Notes: generated from the letters alone by a model not told the origin. 64,000 bases of DNA from Rhineura floridana (GCF_030035675.1 NC_084481.1:235196927-235260926); one strand, 5' to 3'; shown: positions 52,110-62,802, counted from the first letter of the stretch. Made by a program: numbers and translations.

Positions 52110-54296
52110 CTAAGGAATTTCATTTTGGTGTACCTCTGACAGGGTGACTGGATGCAAGGCCTTTGCATCCCGGTCAAGCGTATGGAAGAAAAGCTCTTCT
52201 GTCTGCAGGCACTGAGATTCGAGCAGCTTCCCTGTTTTTGTGTTGATGAAGCTTCCTTCCTTCCCAGAGTCATCTTCATCATATACTGACAGGAGGTCAT
52301 CCTCCTCTACGGCGACAAATACCAGGGATGATTCTAGTTTGAACAGGGCCTCTTCACTTGCACGAGTGCTAGTTTGAAATGTCTCAAATGAATCGACCCA
52401 TTTGGATGCTTCGTGTGGGGCTGGGTAGCTTCCCTGATCCCACTCCCTTGAGTTGTGGTGGGGATTTTGACTTGGGGTCTGCAGTCTGTTTGTATTTGTT
52501 TCTTTTTGGGGTTCTTGCCCTTTGGTATCAGATTCATTAGCCCCCAGCCTTCCGTATCCTTTTTCTGCTTCTCTGTAGTTATCCAGTGTAATTTCAATAG
52601 TGGAGGGAGGGATGGCCTCAATGGTCTGTTGACTGTGATTCAGGAGTATTTTCCTGGTTTTTCTGTTGAACATTATTCCTTCTTCCAGGGATATGATGCT
52701 GTATGTTTCATGAAGTTCGTTGTTCCCTTCCGTATATGACAGTGTCATTTCCCTGTTCACTTTACTTCCAGTGTCAAGCTGATTCCACGGGTGTCTGGGT
52801 GCTGTTTCACTTACCTGGCTGCAGCTTTCCGGAGGCTCTTGACCCGCAGTCTGTAGAATTTCTGAAAGGGGCTTAAGTTCCCATAAAGCGCTTGTCTGCT
52901 GACTTTTGCATTTCATTTCTGAGCCTGTCTTTTGGCTGATCCAATTTATGTCCCCCTTGACATCAAATCCATTTGTGAGCAGCACATGGGAAGATTTGGG
53001 GGTCTCTGGTGATGCATGGCCATTATAGTGCTCATTGGGACCCCAAACTTTCTGTTCCTCTGGCTCTTGACCACATGCTCGGAGTTCCTGTAGCTGTTGA
53101 TCCTCAAGCTGGAATGGCTGAACTTCTGGCTGTAGGCCACTTTCTAACTCTCGCTGCTCTGGCTCCTGGCTCCTGCTGCAAGACTCCTGCACCATGGGCT
53201 CTTCTGTCCTCATCTCTCCTGGAAAAATGGTCTCTCCCTTTGACCCACATTCGTCCCCTCTCTTGGAGTCTTGGCTTTCCTGGGGTTCTTGAATGGGAGG
53301 CTGAAGAATTGCTGCAAGCGGCTTATGCTCCCAAGTACTACTTGTCTGTTGACTTTTGCATTGCATTTCTGAGCCAGTCTTTTGGCTGATCCAAGTTATG
53401 ACCCTCTCGACATCAGCTTTGTTGGTGGGCGGCACAAGGGAAGGCTGAAGGATGTCTTGAAATCCTGAGCCCTTGTGCTCTTCACTGTGATTCTGTGGCT
53501 TCTGATTTTCTGGCTGTTGACTACCCTCTTGGGATTGCCATATTTGATGTATCTGAAGCTGGAATGGCTGCACATCCCTTTGTAAATGTTGCTTCTGGCT
53601 GCTACAAAAGGATTCCTGAACCACAGGTGGTTCTGTAAGTGTCTCTTCTGAAGGAACTATGCCGTCTTCTAACCTGCTCTCTTTGCCTCTCGTTGAATTT
53701 CCATTTACCTGGGGATCTACTGTTGGGGGCTGTAGAATTGCCGAGAGGGGCTTCAGCTCCCAAACCCTGCTTGTCTGCTGACCTTTGCATTTCATTACTT
53801 TGCCTGTTCTTTGATTGATCCAGGTCGCATCCTCCATGGAATCTGTTTCATTCACGTGATCCACTCGGGAAACCATTTGGGTCTGTAGGCTGACCACCTG
53901 CTGACTGTTCCGGTGTGACTCCTGCCCTGCGAGGCCTCGCTGGCTGCTTCGGTGGGATGGCTTTCGAAGGGGCGTGCTGTTTCTGACACTCCCTGCCACA
54001 GATAACTGTTGACTTTGGTCCATCAGTTCTTTTTGCCTGAAGTCACTCACTCCCCAGTCTGTTGGCATAGATTGATCTGGCACTTCCTTACCTGGACTTC
54101 TCTTTGGGGCTCCTTGTTCCAGTATTGGACCAATATCCCCGCTTTCCTGGTGACTGTTCATCTCGCTGTTTCTCTCCTCATTGATTTCAGGGCTGTGTTT
54201 CTCTCCTTTAGTGCCTAACTTTGCTTTGCTTGTTTTATGACTCCTGAGGATGATTTGATCCAGTCTAAGCTCAGGGTCATCCATTCTCCCTTTCAT
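52110..54296 (-). CDS. Unrecognised repeat-containing protein, ~728 aa
   Basis: I do not recognise this protein. The frame is open to a stop in frame just upstream (about 54320). The first ATG is at 54296, and the ATG at 54284 (MDDPELRLDQ) has the better start context (A at -3, G at +4). A cag before 54296 could be a splice acceptor, so upstream exons are possible. The protein is hydrophilic and rich in Q, E, S and P, with no signal peptide or membrane segment. Three strong repeats, WINQRTGKVMKCKGQQTSRV, WISQKTGSEMQCKSQQTSST and WISQKTGSEMKCKSQQTSAL, each go on to a W-E-L/H-KPL-x-x-IL stretch. They sit near residues 159, 302 and 452, so the unit is 143-150 residues. Two weaker repeats (FNRKTRKILLNHSQQT near 543, INTKTGKLLESQCLQT near 684) follow. 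No transposon similarity. A repeat-rich host gene, possibly lineage-specific, is the best reading. Confidence 0.7.
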   Translation of the reverse strand: MKGRMDDPELRLDQIILRSHKTSKAKLGTKGEKHSPEINEERNSEMNSHQESGDIGPILEQGAPKRSPGKEVPDQSMPTDWGVSDFRQKELMDQSQQLSVAGSVRNSTPLRKPSHRSSQRGLAGQESHRNSQQVVSLQTQMVSRVDHVNETDSMEDATWINQRTGKVMKCKGQQTSRVWELKPLSAILQPPTVDPQVNGNSTRGKESRLEDGIVPSEETLTEPPVVQESFCSSQKQHLQRDVQPFQLQIHQIWQSQEGSQQPENQKPQNHSEEHKGSGFQDILQPSLVPPTNKADVERVITWISQKTGSEMQCKSQQTSSTWEHKPLAAILQPPIQEPQESQDSKRGDECGSKGETIFPGEMRTEEPMVQESCSRSQEPEQRELESGLQPEVQPFQLEDQQLQELRACGQEPEEQKVWGPNEHYNGHASPETPKSSHVLLTNGFDVKGDINWISQKTGSEMKCKSQQTSALWELKPLSEILQTAGQEPPESCSQVSETAPRHPWNQLDTGSKVNREMTLSYTEGNNELHETYSIISLEEGIMFNRKTRKILLNHSQQTIEAIPPSTIEITLDNYREAEKGYGRLGANESDTKGQEPQKETNTNRLQTPSQNPHHNSREWDQGSYPAPHEASKWVDSFETFQTSTRASEEALFKLESSLVFVAVEEDDLLSVYDEDDSGKEGSFINTKTGKLLESQCLQTEELFFHTLDRDAKALHPVTLSEVHQNEIP

Positions 54297-54320
54297 CTGT
54301 ACCCAACTAAGCACTGTTCA

Positions 54321-55059
54321 GCCTTTGGAGGAGCTGGCACAGATGGTCATTGTCCACTCGCTGCCTGGAATGAAATGCCTACCTCCCCTTTTTTCTTCCT
54401 CTGACACCATCTATCATAGAAGCTGTACAAGAAGGAAACTTGAGAGCTACCTGAGATCTTCCTTCCCCGCTACTTCAAGGTGATTTCTCCCCTCTTTGAC
54501 TTCTCCTTCAGGCTAAATCTTCTGTGCAGGTTGTGACATGGCCTTGATGGATTCAACTGTTCATTGTCTTGCTTCTTCTCTCAGGTGAGAGCCAGTTGGG
54601 ATCATGGCCCTTCTGGGAAAGCCCAAAGGTTTGAATGTGTCAGAGCTCAGCTTTCTCTGTTTGGTGGTCTTCCCATTCTCATTTCCATTTTTGTTCTAGA
54701 GGATTCCAAAGATGGTCACTAAATGTCTATGACATCATGATCCATTCTGCTCCATTCTGCTCAAGCCGTGGAGGTTTTAAAACAACATTACCAGTAAAGG
54801 GCCAAGGACAAGAGCTCTGGTGCTAGGTCATCTTGAACATTTGAGAAGCTTGGGATTGGCACTGTGAGCATTTTTCAACCATGTGGCTTTCCCTCCCAAT
54901 TCCATCATGTTGACCACTCACTCATGCAAAGGATATGCATCCTCTCTTTGAGTAATATTGCTGGGCTTATCAATACTTTTATCTTTTGCTCAAAATTCCT
55001 CAAATATTTTGCTTAACCTCCAAATTTGCCTCAAAGTGCTTATTTTTTCATATTATTTA
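54321..55059. other. Upstream flank of the orphan ORF
   Basis: No repeat is visible. If the ORF is a first or single exon, its promoter would lie here. No TATA box or CpG cluster stood out. Confidence 0.3.
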
Positions 55060-55295
55060 TCATTACATTTATATCCCACCTTCCCTCCAAGGAGCTCAAG
55101 GTGATATATGTGGTTCTCCTCCCTCTCCAATTTATTCTTGCAACATCCCTATGAGGTAGGTTAGGGTGAGAGATTGTGACTAGCCCAAGGTCACCTAGCA
55201 AGCTTCATGGCTGAGTGGGAATTTGAATCCTGGTCTCCCAGGTCATAGTCCACCACTCTAATCATTATATCAGTCTAGCTCATGTTTAGGCATAT
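55060..55295 (-). mobile_element. tRNA-SINE with L2-like tail, full length
   Basis: Minus-strand head near 55290 (gactgatataatgattagag), B-box ggattcaaattccc, body gaccttgggctagtcacaat, ctaacctacctcatagggat, and the L2-like end ccttggagggaaggtgggat. One of the most complete SINEs here. Confidence 0.85.
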
Positions 55296-56427
55296 TTATT
55301 TAAGCATCCCCACCACCACCCACATGGCTCAATGGAGGCATTGATTCCTTCACATGCATTATGGCCATCAGTGAAGACCCTATTTAATGTTCTTGTCTTC
55401 ATGGAAGTATGAATGAAGGTGGCTGCACCTTGGTATTCTCCATGGTTACCCCAACCTTACTTCCATGCCCTGTCTTTGGAATTTCATTCCCAGAGAAGTA
55501 CGGCTGGCCTTGGAAGGCTTTAGAACAGGTGTGAGGAACCTTCTCCAGCCCAAGGGCTGCCTTCCCTCATGGCTGGTCCTCTATGGGCTGCCTGACAGTG
55601 GTGGGCAGATACAAAGTGGACAGTAAGTTGTTCATCAGGAGATCCAGTCGGGGCTCATGCACACCATGCCAAATTCTGCCTTAACTTAGCTCAGGCACTC
55701 AGTCGGCATAGCTCACAGCAACTCCAAACTCCTGAACACAATTACGCTCAAAGATAGCATTGACAAAGCAAGCATTTTAGATAAATGGTTATATTGTCCA
55801 CTCGACTCCCTCCAGCCCCACTCTAAGTTTCCTAGAATATTAAATTAAGAAAAGCCATAGTTACCTATCCAAGGCAGGTGCTCAGGGCCTTTCAGGCCTT
55901 GTGGCCTTCAGCTTAGGTGAAGCAAGACAGATATGGGCAGCAAAGAAAGAAGAGAAAGTAATCCAAAAGGCAAAATTGCTTCCTCTTTCAAGAAGATCCA
56001 ACCAACCCAAAATTTGAATACACTTTTTATATTAATGAACAAATCAGATCAGGAGGTTGGAATTATCCAATAAATTCTATGTGAATTTCAGTGAGTGTGG
56101 GTGGGCCCCCATAATACATAATCATGCACTAACTATGAATTACCATCATCTGCCGGGAGGGGTGCAAGGAAGAGTAACTGAGACCCCTGCATCAGTGATT
56201 TTCCACGCAGACACCTTTGACCCAGTTCAACACTGCACTGCAAAAATATGTTATGCTGTCACTTTTGTTATGTCTTCAAACAGCTGTGTCCTTTAACTCC
56301 TCGTCAGGGTGCCAGGGATGCACATTCTTTTTACTGCCAACAGCGAAAACGTGCACAAAGATTTCAGCAGCTTCACCCAGGATTGACAAACTGAGCAAAG
56401 TTGCAGAGTGTGTGGGGTCCAAACCAA
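55296..56427. other. No gene; one hAT-like remnant
   Basis: 55525-55615 is related to the MITE remnant at 16597 (gtgtgaggaaccttctccag). Otherwise unassigned. Confidence 0.35.
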
Positions 56428-56765
56428 GGCCACATCCACACCAGGCAGTTATTCCACTTTTATTCCACTTTAAATAGTCACGGCTTCCCCCAAAGAATCC
56501 TGGGAAGTGTAGTTTGTGAAGGGTGCTGAAAGCTGTTAGGAGATGCCCTGTTCCCTTCATGGAGCTACAGTTTACCAAAGTGGTTTAACAGTCATTTCCT
56601 TTCCCTAGAACACTCTGAGAATTGTAGCTCTGTGAGGGGAACAGGAGTCTTCTAACAGCTTTCAGCACCCTTCACAAACTACACTTCCCAGGATTCTTTG
56701 GGGGAAGCCATGACTGTTTAAAGTGGAATAATAGTGGAATAAATGTCTGGTGTGGATGTGGCGTA
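56428..56765. mobile_element. Palindromic MITE (ggccacatccacacca), 338 bp
   Basis: Arms ggccacatccacaccaggca, cacggcttcccccaaagaat, cctgggaagtgtagtttgtg and their reverse complements at 56640-56762 (cacaaactacacttcccagg, attctttgggggaagccatg, ctggtgtggatgtggc). The arms are over 90% identical by eye, so a relatively young copy or one under gene conversion. Confidence 0.8.
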
Positions 56766-56879
56766 ACATGAGTCTTACCTCCATACAGCAAGTTACATTC
56801 CAGCTATGCAAAAGTGGAAGGTTTCTCTACATAGACATGCTAATGGGGAATTTACATATATCCATATATGATTTCAGTA

Positions 56880-57245
56880 TTGTTGTTGTTATGTCCCTTC
56901 AAGCCAATCATGACTTATGGCGACCCCATGAATCAGCGACCTCCAAGAGCATCTGTCATGAACCACCCTGTTCAGATCTTATAAGTTCAGGTCTGTGGCT
57001 TCCTTTAGGGAATCATTCCTTACCTTTTCGCCCAGGCTTTTTAAATTTTGTAAATTTTTAAATATTTTAATTTAACATTTTAAACTTAATATGATCTTAA
57101 TTTAAATCTCAATGGCAATTTTATTAATGTTTTATAATTGTACTATATATATATATATTTTTCCACACTTGCTCATATTTTAATTGTGATTTTATTTGTT
57201 GTACACCGCCCTGAGAGCTTTCTGCTATAGGGCGGTCTAGAAATG

Positions 57246-57276
<31 letters not shown>

Positions 57277-57355
57277 AAATAAATAAATAAATCTCTTGTT
57301 TAGCCTTCCTCTTTTTCTACTCCCTTCTGTTTTTCCCAGCATTATTGTCTTTTCT
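56880..57355 (-). mobile_element. BovB: Bov-B LINE 3' end, interrupted by L2
   Basis: The minus strand carries the Bov-B C-terminus and the 3' end (ccataagtcatgattggctt). It is broken at about 57019 by an L2 tail and resumes at about 57291 (atctcttgtttagccttcct). It matches 57365-57582 along its length. Confidence 0.85.
57019..57290 (+). mobile_element. L2 LINE 3' end inside Bov-B
   Basis: ttccttaccttttcgcccag (ORF2 end), UTR, terminal caccgccctgagagctttct and an (aaat)n tail, in opposite orientation to its Bov-B host. Confidence 0.85.
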
Positions 57356-57364
57356 AGTCAATAA

Positions 57365-58000
57365 TTTGATGTTGTTACATGCCTTCAAGTTGATTACGAC
57401 TTATGGCGACGCCATGAATCAGCGACCTCCAAGAGCATCTGTCGTGAACCGCCCTGTTCAGATCTTGTAAGTTCAGGTCTGTAGCTTCCTTTATGGAATC
57501 AATCCATCTCTTGTTTGGCCTTCCTCTTTTTCTACTCCCTTCTGTTTTCCCTAGCATTATTGTCTTTTCTAGTGAATCATGTCTTCTCATTAGGGTTGCC
57601 AGACTCAGGGCCTGAGAATGATTCTGTATCTTTAAGAGAAGAGAAAATTCAGCCAAGTACAGGTGTTCTTGCAACCCTGTAATGGGAAAAACCACAAGGT
57701 GGAATTCTCCCTTCTCCTTGCACAACTTTTAAGGATACAGAAGACCTCTTGGTTGCCAGGCCCAACCTCCAGAGGTCTTCTGTATCCTTAAAAGTTGTGC
57801 AGGGGGAAGGGAGAATTCCACCTTGCAGTTTTTCCCATTACAGGGTTGCAAGAACACCTGCACTTGGCTGAATTTTCTCTTCTCTCAAAGATACAGAATC
57901 ATTCTCAGGCCCTGAGCCTGGCAACCCTACTTCTCATGATGTGTCCAAAGTATGATAACCTCAGTTTCATCATTTTATTTTCTAGGATTTCAATATAGCC
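57365..58000 (-). mobile_element. BovB: Second Bov-B LINE 3' end, interrupted by a hAT MITE
   Basis: On the minus strand MRRHDSLEKTIMLGKTEGSR, KRGRPNKRWIDSIKEATDLN and the 3' end (cataagtcgtaatcaacttg). It is split at 57590/57938. The upstream half resumes with gatgtgtccaaagtatgata and tgaaactgaggtt in complement. Confidence 0.9.
57591..57929. mobile_element. hAT-type palindromic MITE, 339 bp, perfect duplication
   Basis: Almost one long hairpin. Termini TAGGGTTGCCAG and CTGGCAACCCTA. Arms include cctgagaatgattctgtatc, caggtgttcttgcaaccctg, aaggtggaattctcccttct and ttttaaggatacagaagacc with their reverse complements, and the centre is at about 57760. Target octamer cttctcat at 57583-57590 and 57930-57937, exact. 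Arms are about 95% identical by eye. Confidence 0.95.
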
Positions 58001-58735
58001 ATATATATATAAGTTAGGAAAATATTTTAAGAACTGTAATGAATAGGAAACTTATAACAAAACAACAGACCTGTGGTGTTCTTGAACTTTCAGGCACCTG
58101 AACTTGAGCAAAAACCAGGCCTGCATATGATTAACATTTGATAAATGGTTATGTTGCTTAAGGTCATAGATGTGTAGAACATGTTTCAATAACAACAGGT
58201 GTGCCGGGTAGGCCTGGCCGATCAGAAACAATGAATATGCTATGTGCTGGGTATGCATGGCAGACCAATCATAATAATATAATGTTGTGCTTAGTAGTAA
58301 ATGGTTTCAATGAGCCTCGAGGAACATCAGTCAAGGGGACAGCAGAAACAATGGTAACATTAGTCCAGCAGGCGGAATAGGAAATTTGCTTGCTTATGAT
58401 GGAAGCTTACCTGTACACGTGTTCATGTAACTAGATATTAGAGTTACCCAATATTATCTGATTGGTTTAGAAATACTGTAGGATGGTGTAACCTTTATGA
58501 CAGGCTTTAAGGAAATTGTATGATTGGTGAAATGAAGTCACATGCTATGCTTAGTACTGTATAAAAAATCTATGCAGACAGTGCCACGTTGCTGTTTTTG
58601 CAACATGGGCTCTAGGGAGGCTGTCCTTGCGTACACTCATATAGAATAAAGGCCTTCTTTTGCCTGAAACCCGTGTTCTCTAAATTCTTCAAGAACCCCC
58701 GGTCCAAGAACCCAAAATTCCCCATCAATGCAACC
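58001..58735 (+). mobile_element. Retroviral-type LTR fossil
   Basis: Consistent with an endogenous retrovirus-like LTR: a promoter-like TATAAAA (gtactgtataaaaaatc) near 58556, AATAAA at about 58644 in catatagaataaaggcc, and a C/A-rich U5-like end (cggtccaagaacccaaaatt) near 58690-58725. The exact start was not fixed and no flanking duplication or internal genes were seen, so a solo LTR is most likely. Age uncertain; fairly well preserved. Confidence 0.5.
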
Positions 58736-59670
58736 CCCCCCCACACACATGCACACGTCTCCACCCTCTTTGCAGGAGAGCAAGAGGTTCTATCACAGAT
58801 CAAGGACAAATTCCAGGCTGGCAAAAACATGTTGGGTAGGTATAGTCTGAGGGGATCCTGGAGAAAATCCCAAGGATTAATAGAGAGGGCATTTGGCTCC
58901 CAGGCTTGAGCTTTAGGAGATTAGCTGTGAAGACCTCCCTTTTCTCTGAATAAATAATGTACACAGTGTTTTCAATGTGTCTTAGGTTGTAGGGTTTTAA
59001 ATTTTGCTTATTCTGTTTTAATAGCTTGTAAGCCACCGCAGGGGCCCTTGTGGGCTGATCATTTGTGGGACACAGATGAACTGATTCAGTACCAATCTCA
59101 GATTACCCTGGTCCATCAGGTCAAGTGTACTGTGAGGATAGCCACTGGCCCTGTGTTGCCTATATAGGACGCAAGGGTGCAGGGCCAGAACATCCAAGAT
59201 GTTCTTCCCAAAACAGCACAGAGATACCCTTACAGAGTGCCTGTTTTGGGATTCATAGTAGGATTTTGATCAAACACTTCCAGAATGTGTTCCTTTCTTA
59301 TCTCATTCTCAGTTCAGCTACCAAGGCACATTAATTAGACTGAGCAGATGTGTTGATGAGCCACGCTCCTAGGAAGGGATATGCAGAAGAAAGGAAAGGA
59401 AAGGGGCAATTTATGGAAGTATTTAAATGTCAAACCCAACCTAACTGAAAAGACTTAAAGGTGTGATACAACTTTTTCAAAATGAAGTGCTACAATAAAA
59501 CCTATAATTTAAAACTAATTTAAATAGGACCATCTAACCTTTAGAAAATTCTAACATTCCCCAAGGCCTACTTAACTTGGCTATTAAAATCCATCCTGAG
59601 CAATGCTGCCCCAAATACCTGGTGGCCGGAGCATGTCCAGAAGAGAGCAGGCTGGTCCCAGGCTATGGTC
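58736..59670. other. No gene recognised
   Basis: A C-run and (CA)n at 58733-58760. 58990-59060 has LINE-tail-like wording (ataGCTTGTAAGCCACCGCA). The rest is unassigned. Confidence 0.3.
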
Positions 59671-59674
59671 TGAA

Positions 59675-59835
59675 GGCATATAAGGCCAGCTCCCTGCCGA
59701 AGCTAAGCAGCGTCAGGTCTGGTCAGTGCCTGGATGGGAGACCGCCTGGGAACCATATGGAAGCTGCCTTGGGTTTCTATCATGAAAATAAAGACAGGGT
59801 ATAAATGTAATAAATGAATGAATGAATGAATGAAT
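59675..59835 (+). mobile_element. 5S-rRNA-headed SINE with L2-like tail
   Basis: The 3' half of 5S rRNA is recognisable at about 59695-59765: gaagctaagcagcgtcaggt, ctggatgggagaccgcctgg, gaaccatatggaagctgcct. The tail is different from the 15441 copy: ataaagacagggtataaatg with (aatg)n at 59810-59835, an L2/CR1-like end. The 5' half of the 5S head is decayed. Confidence 0.75.
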
Positions 59836-59840
59836 AAACT

Positions 59841-60760
59841 AGGATGGTGAGGGCTCTGAAAACAGGTGGCATGGCAGCATGATCAATGGAGATGTGGCCA
59901 TCTCCATTCTTTTCTCCCAGAGTGCAAAGGAAGGGCAGCCAGAGCTCTTCTGCTCCCCCAGAGCACCAAAGCCACTAGCTTTAAAAAGCATTTTGGAAAG
60001 GAGCAAAAAAATCAAGGCAGAAATGTTAAGGAATCCCCACATTGTAGCCTTCCCTTCTTTCCCTAATAACTTCACCAACACCCCAATAATTTCACACCTT
60101 TATTTCACTTTTTGGGGGGGAGGTCCACCCCAAATGCTTTCAAATTCAGGCAAAAGAAGCAAATGGAAACTAGCTTAAACATGTAGCCAAGAAAACGTGT
60201 ATCCATGGATCCATGGTCCAGAATGCCCAGAATGTATGCCATGAAACTCTGGTTCAGTATTTGGAGTACTGTCCAGGGTCGTGAATCTTCTCCCCTCCCG
60301 CTCAGTGCCAGCTCACTGGGCTACCCCCCACGCCCTCTCGCCTGAGCTGTTGCCTCTCTGAGATGATGGAATCCCTGATGGATTCTGTTGCCATTCCTGG
60401 CTTCCGTAATGTTGAAAAGAGGGAGGGGAGGCAGGGAGTGCTCTGGGGGGAGTCACAGCCCCAAAAGCACCGTCTTCCCCCTCCTCCCCCAGTCTGTTGG
60501 CCCAGATAATGGAATAAATTACTCTTGTACTACAGTATGAAGCCCAAGAAAACTTGTCTGTGGGTGATTAATGGCTCCATCTTTTACAGCCAGCTTGAAT
60601 TCCACTGCCATTAATTTTGGCTGCTCCGTCTAGCTCCAAAATCTAGGTTCGGCCTTCTCACTCCCTCTCAGATCTTGCAACTTGAAGAATGATGATTTTG
60701 CTGTTCCTTACTCTGTCAATCTCTGAGGGGAAGCAGTCTTTACTTTCTCTTTCTCATAAT
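59841..60760. other. No gene recognised
   Basis: 60530-60660 is non-repetitive, AT-balanced sequence. No exon evidence. Confidence 0.3.
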
Positions 60761-60876
60761 CAGAGCTTGGAAAAGTTACTTTTTTGAACTACAACTCCCA
60801 TCAGCCCAATCCAGTAGCCATGCTGGCTGGGGCTGATGGGAGTTGTAGTTCAACAAAGTAACTTTTCCAAGCTCTG
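60761..60876. mobile_element. hAT MITE, 116 bp, second copy
   Basis: Same length and sequence as 36387-36502 apart from a few changes (for example cagtagcc for cagtggcc, and ttcaacaaag in the right arm). Flanking octamers ctcataat (60753-60760) and ctcatgat (60877-60884) match at 7 of 8 positions. Confidence 0.9.
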
Positions 60877-61500
60877 CTCATGATGGGAGAGGAAGGTACG
60901 AGCCATGTTCCAGCGGGGCGGCAGTTAGTGTCTCAGTATTTCTCAAACTAGCTGTTGGAACTGCAGGTGTGTATGACCTCCAACCACATTGAGATCTTAA
61001 GGGGTTTTGCAAAAAGGTATTCTGTTGAGTTACTGAATGACTGATGCTCAGCGGAAGTCCAGTGATTATTTTCCAGCAGAGAGGCATGATTCAACTTACC
61101 TTTACCATTTTTATACATGAGAAAGTGATCCAGTCAGAATCAAATAAAATAAATGGTAAATATGGAAGATTTCTTCACCACCAAAACAGCACGTTATGTG
61201 TTAGGCAGATTCCTCGATTCCTAAGAGTCCTTTGCCTTTACAAAGCTCTCCAATGTTTTTCAGGAAGTTGGTTTTATTTATCACTGAATTTATATGGCCA
61301 TCCAACAATGCATGTTCCATGGGTGGTTCAGAGGTCCCTGTGATGGGCAGCATGCCATAAAATGCTTCAGAACTGGAAAGAAAACTGCCAATATTATAAT
61401 ATTGTAATGCCTTAATAAAAATCTATGGTGTGACCACACAAGATGCCTCTCTAGACTGGAACCCCTTTTCTTTCCAAGACATCACTGTGCTGGTATTTGC
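60877..61500. other. No gene recognised
   Basis: No repeat family or coding region assigned. Confidence 0.3.
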
Positions 61501-61504
61501 CTCA

Positions 61505-61668
61505 AATGGTCTGCTTCTGAATGCCAGTTGCTGGAAGCCACAGGAGGTGAGAGTGCTCTTGCGCTGAGGTCCTGCTTGTGGACTTCCCACGGACATCTGG
61601 TTGGCCACCGTGACAACAGGATGCTGGACTAGATGGGCCCCCTTTACCCTGATCCAGCAGCTAATAGA
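61505..61668 (+). mobile_element. CR1/L3-like LINE 3' end
   Basis: tgccagttgctggaagccac, aggaggtgagagtgctcttg, tggttggccaccgtgacaac, aggatgctggactagatggg: plus-strand equivalent of 14520-14640. Confidence 0.85.
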
Positions 61669-62800
61669 CTCCCCAGCCCAAATTATATTGTTGAAATGAG
61701 GAAAGTATGGAGTAGTCAGTAATGGATTTTTCTGTGGGAGGATTGTGTTCAGTGCTTCAAGCAAATTACTGGGCTCATCATTCTTTAATACTGTATTTTG
61801 CACTAGGTTGGTGGATCTTTGGGTTCTAGTTAAAAGCAAAGTAGGTCCCACAAGCCTATAGTCTGCCCACCCCTGCCCTCAAATTCGCCCTCCACTCAAC
61901 TCCAGATGAAATTCCAGAAGAACTTATTAAAAGACGTTTCATCAGCCTTCTCTTATGCTTAGAACTCATGTGACCACAGTATAATGAACCAAAAGCAAGG
62001 TCCTGGCTGTTATTTACTATACTAGGAAAATGTTGGTCCTTTGCCAAATGAGGGGGTAAGTTTTGCATATCTGCAGTGTAAATTGTTTAATGGGCATCCT
62101 GAACCATGTCTATACTGCTCCCAGGAAGAGTACGAGCATTGAGTCCTCATGAAACTTGTGCGTTATATATTAACAACTGGGGAGAAGTAACTATTGTGTC
62201 TTGTGGCAGCTCCGTTTTGCTCTGGAGGTTTGTCAGTGATGTGTGATGCGAGATGATCATTTCAGCTTCAAGATTATTAGAAATCAATGGACCCGTCATA
62301 TCTCCCCGCTGATGGGTTGTACCCAGCAGTCCTCTGAGTGTCTCTGGGAGATGGAAAAAGACCCTATTAAATTGCTAACAAGCTGACAGGTCCAGACCAA
62401 GTGAGAGCATCCCCTGATAAGAGTGAAAATTCAACAACCCTCTCAGAGCTTTCAGAGCGAAGCTGGATACAGAACAACAAATGCCCGTCTGCTTGTGAAA
62501 TCAATTACACACAACATGCTCCAGCAGTAGCTGGTGGTGTCATTAATAGCACTGTTTGGAGACCTCAGGTTTCTCAGTTGAGAGACCTGGGCACACCAGG
62601 GGGATTCAGGTGGAAATTGCCAAAGGGTCCGGTTCCAAACAAGGAAAGTTTAATAGCACTGCCGGTATAATGGCATGGATTGTGGCTGGAGGTAAATGCC
62701 TTTGCTTTTTTTTTAATGACATGTAGCTCAACAGATTTCCCTTTTGATGTGTGCACTGTATCTCTGACATGCACATATACAAACAACTGAGGTAGCCACT
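61669..62800. other. No gene or repeat recognised
   Basis: 62230-62560 is long, non-repetitive and evenly composed, the best candidate here for unique or conserved non-coding DNA. No splice-bounded coding block seen. Confidence 0.3.
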
Positions 62801-62802
62801 GA

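Noticed and set aside
52110-54296. Plakin-type repeats as the identity of the orphan ORF repeats
   Set aside because: The x-K-T-G-K pattern faintly recalls plakin repeats, but the spacing, the Q-Q-T motif and the W-E-L-KPL block do not fit.
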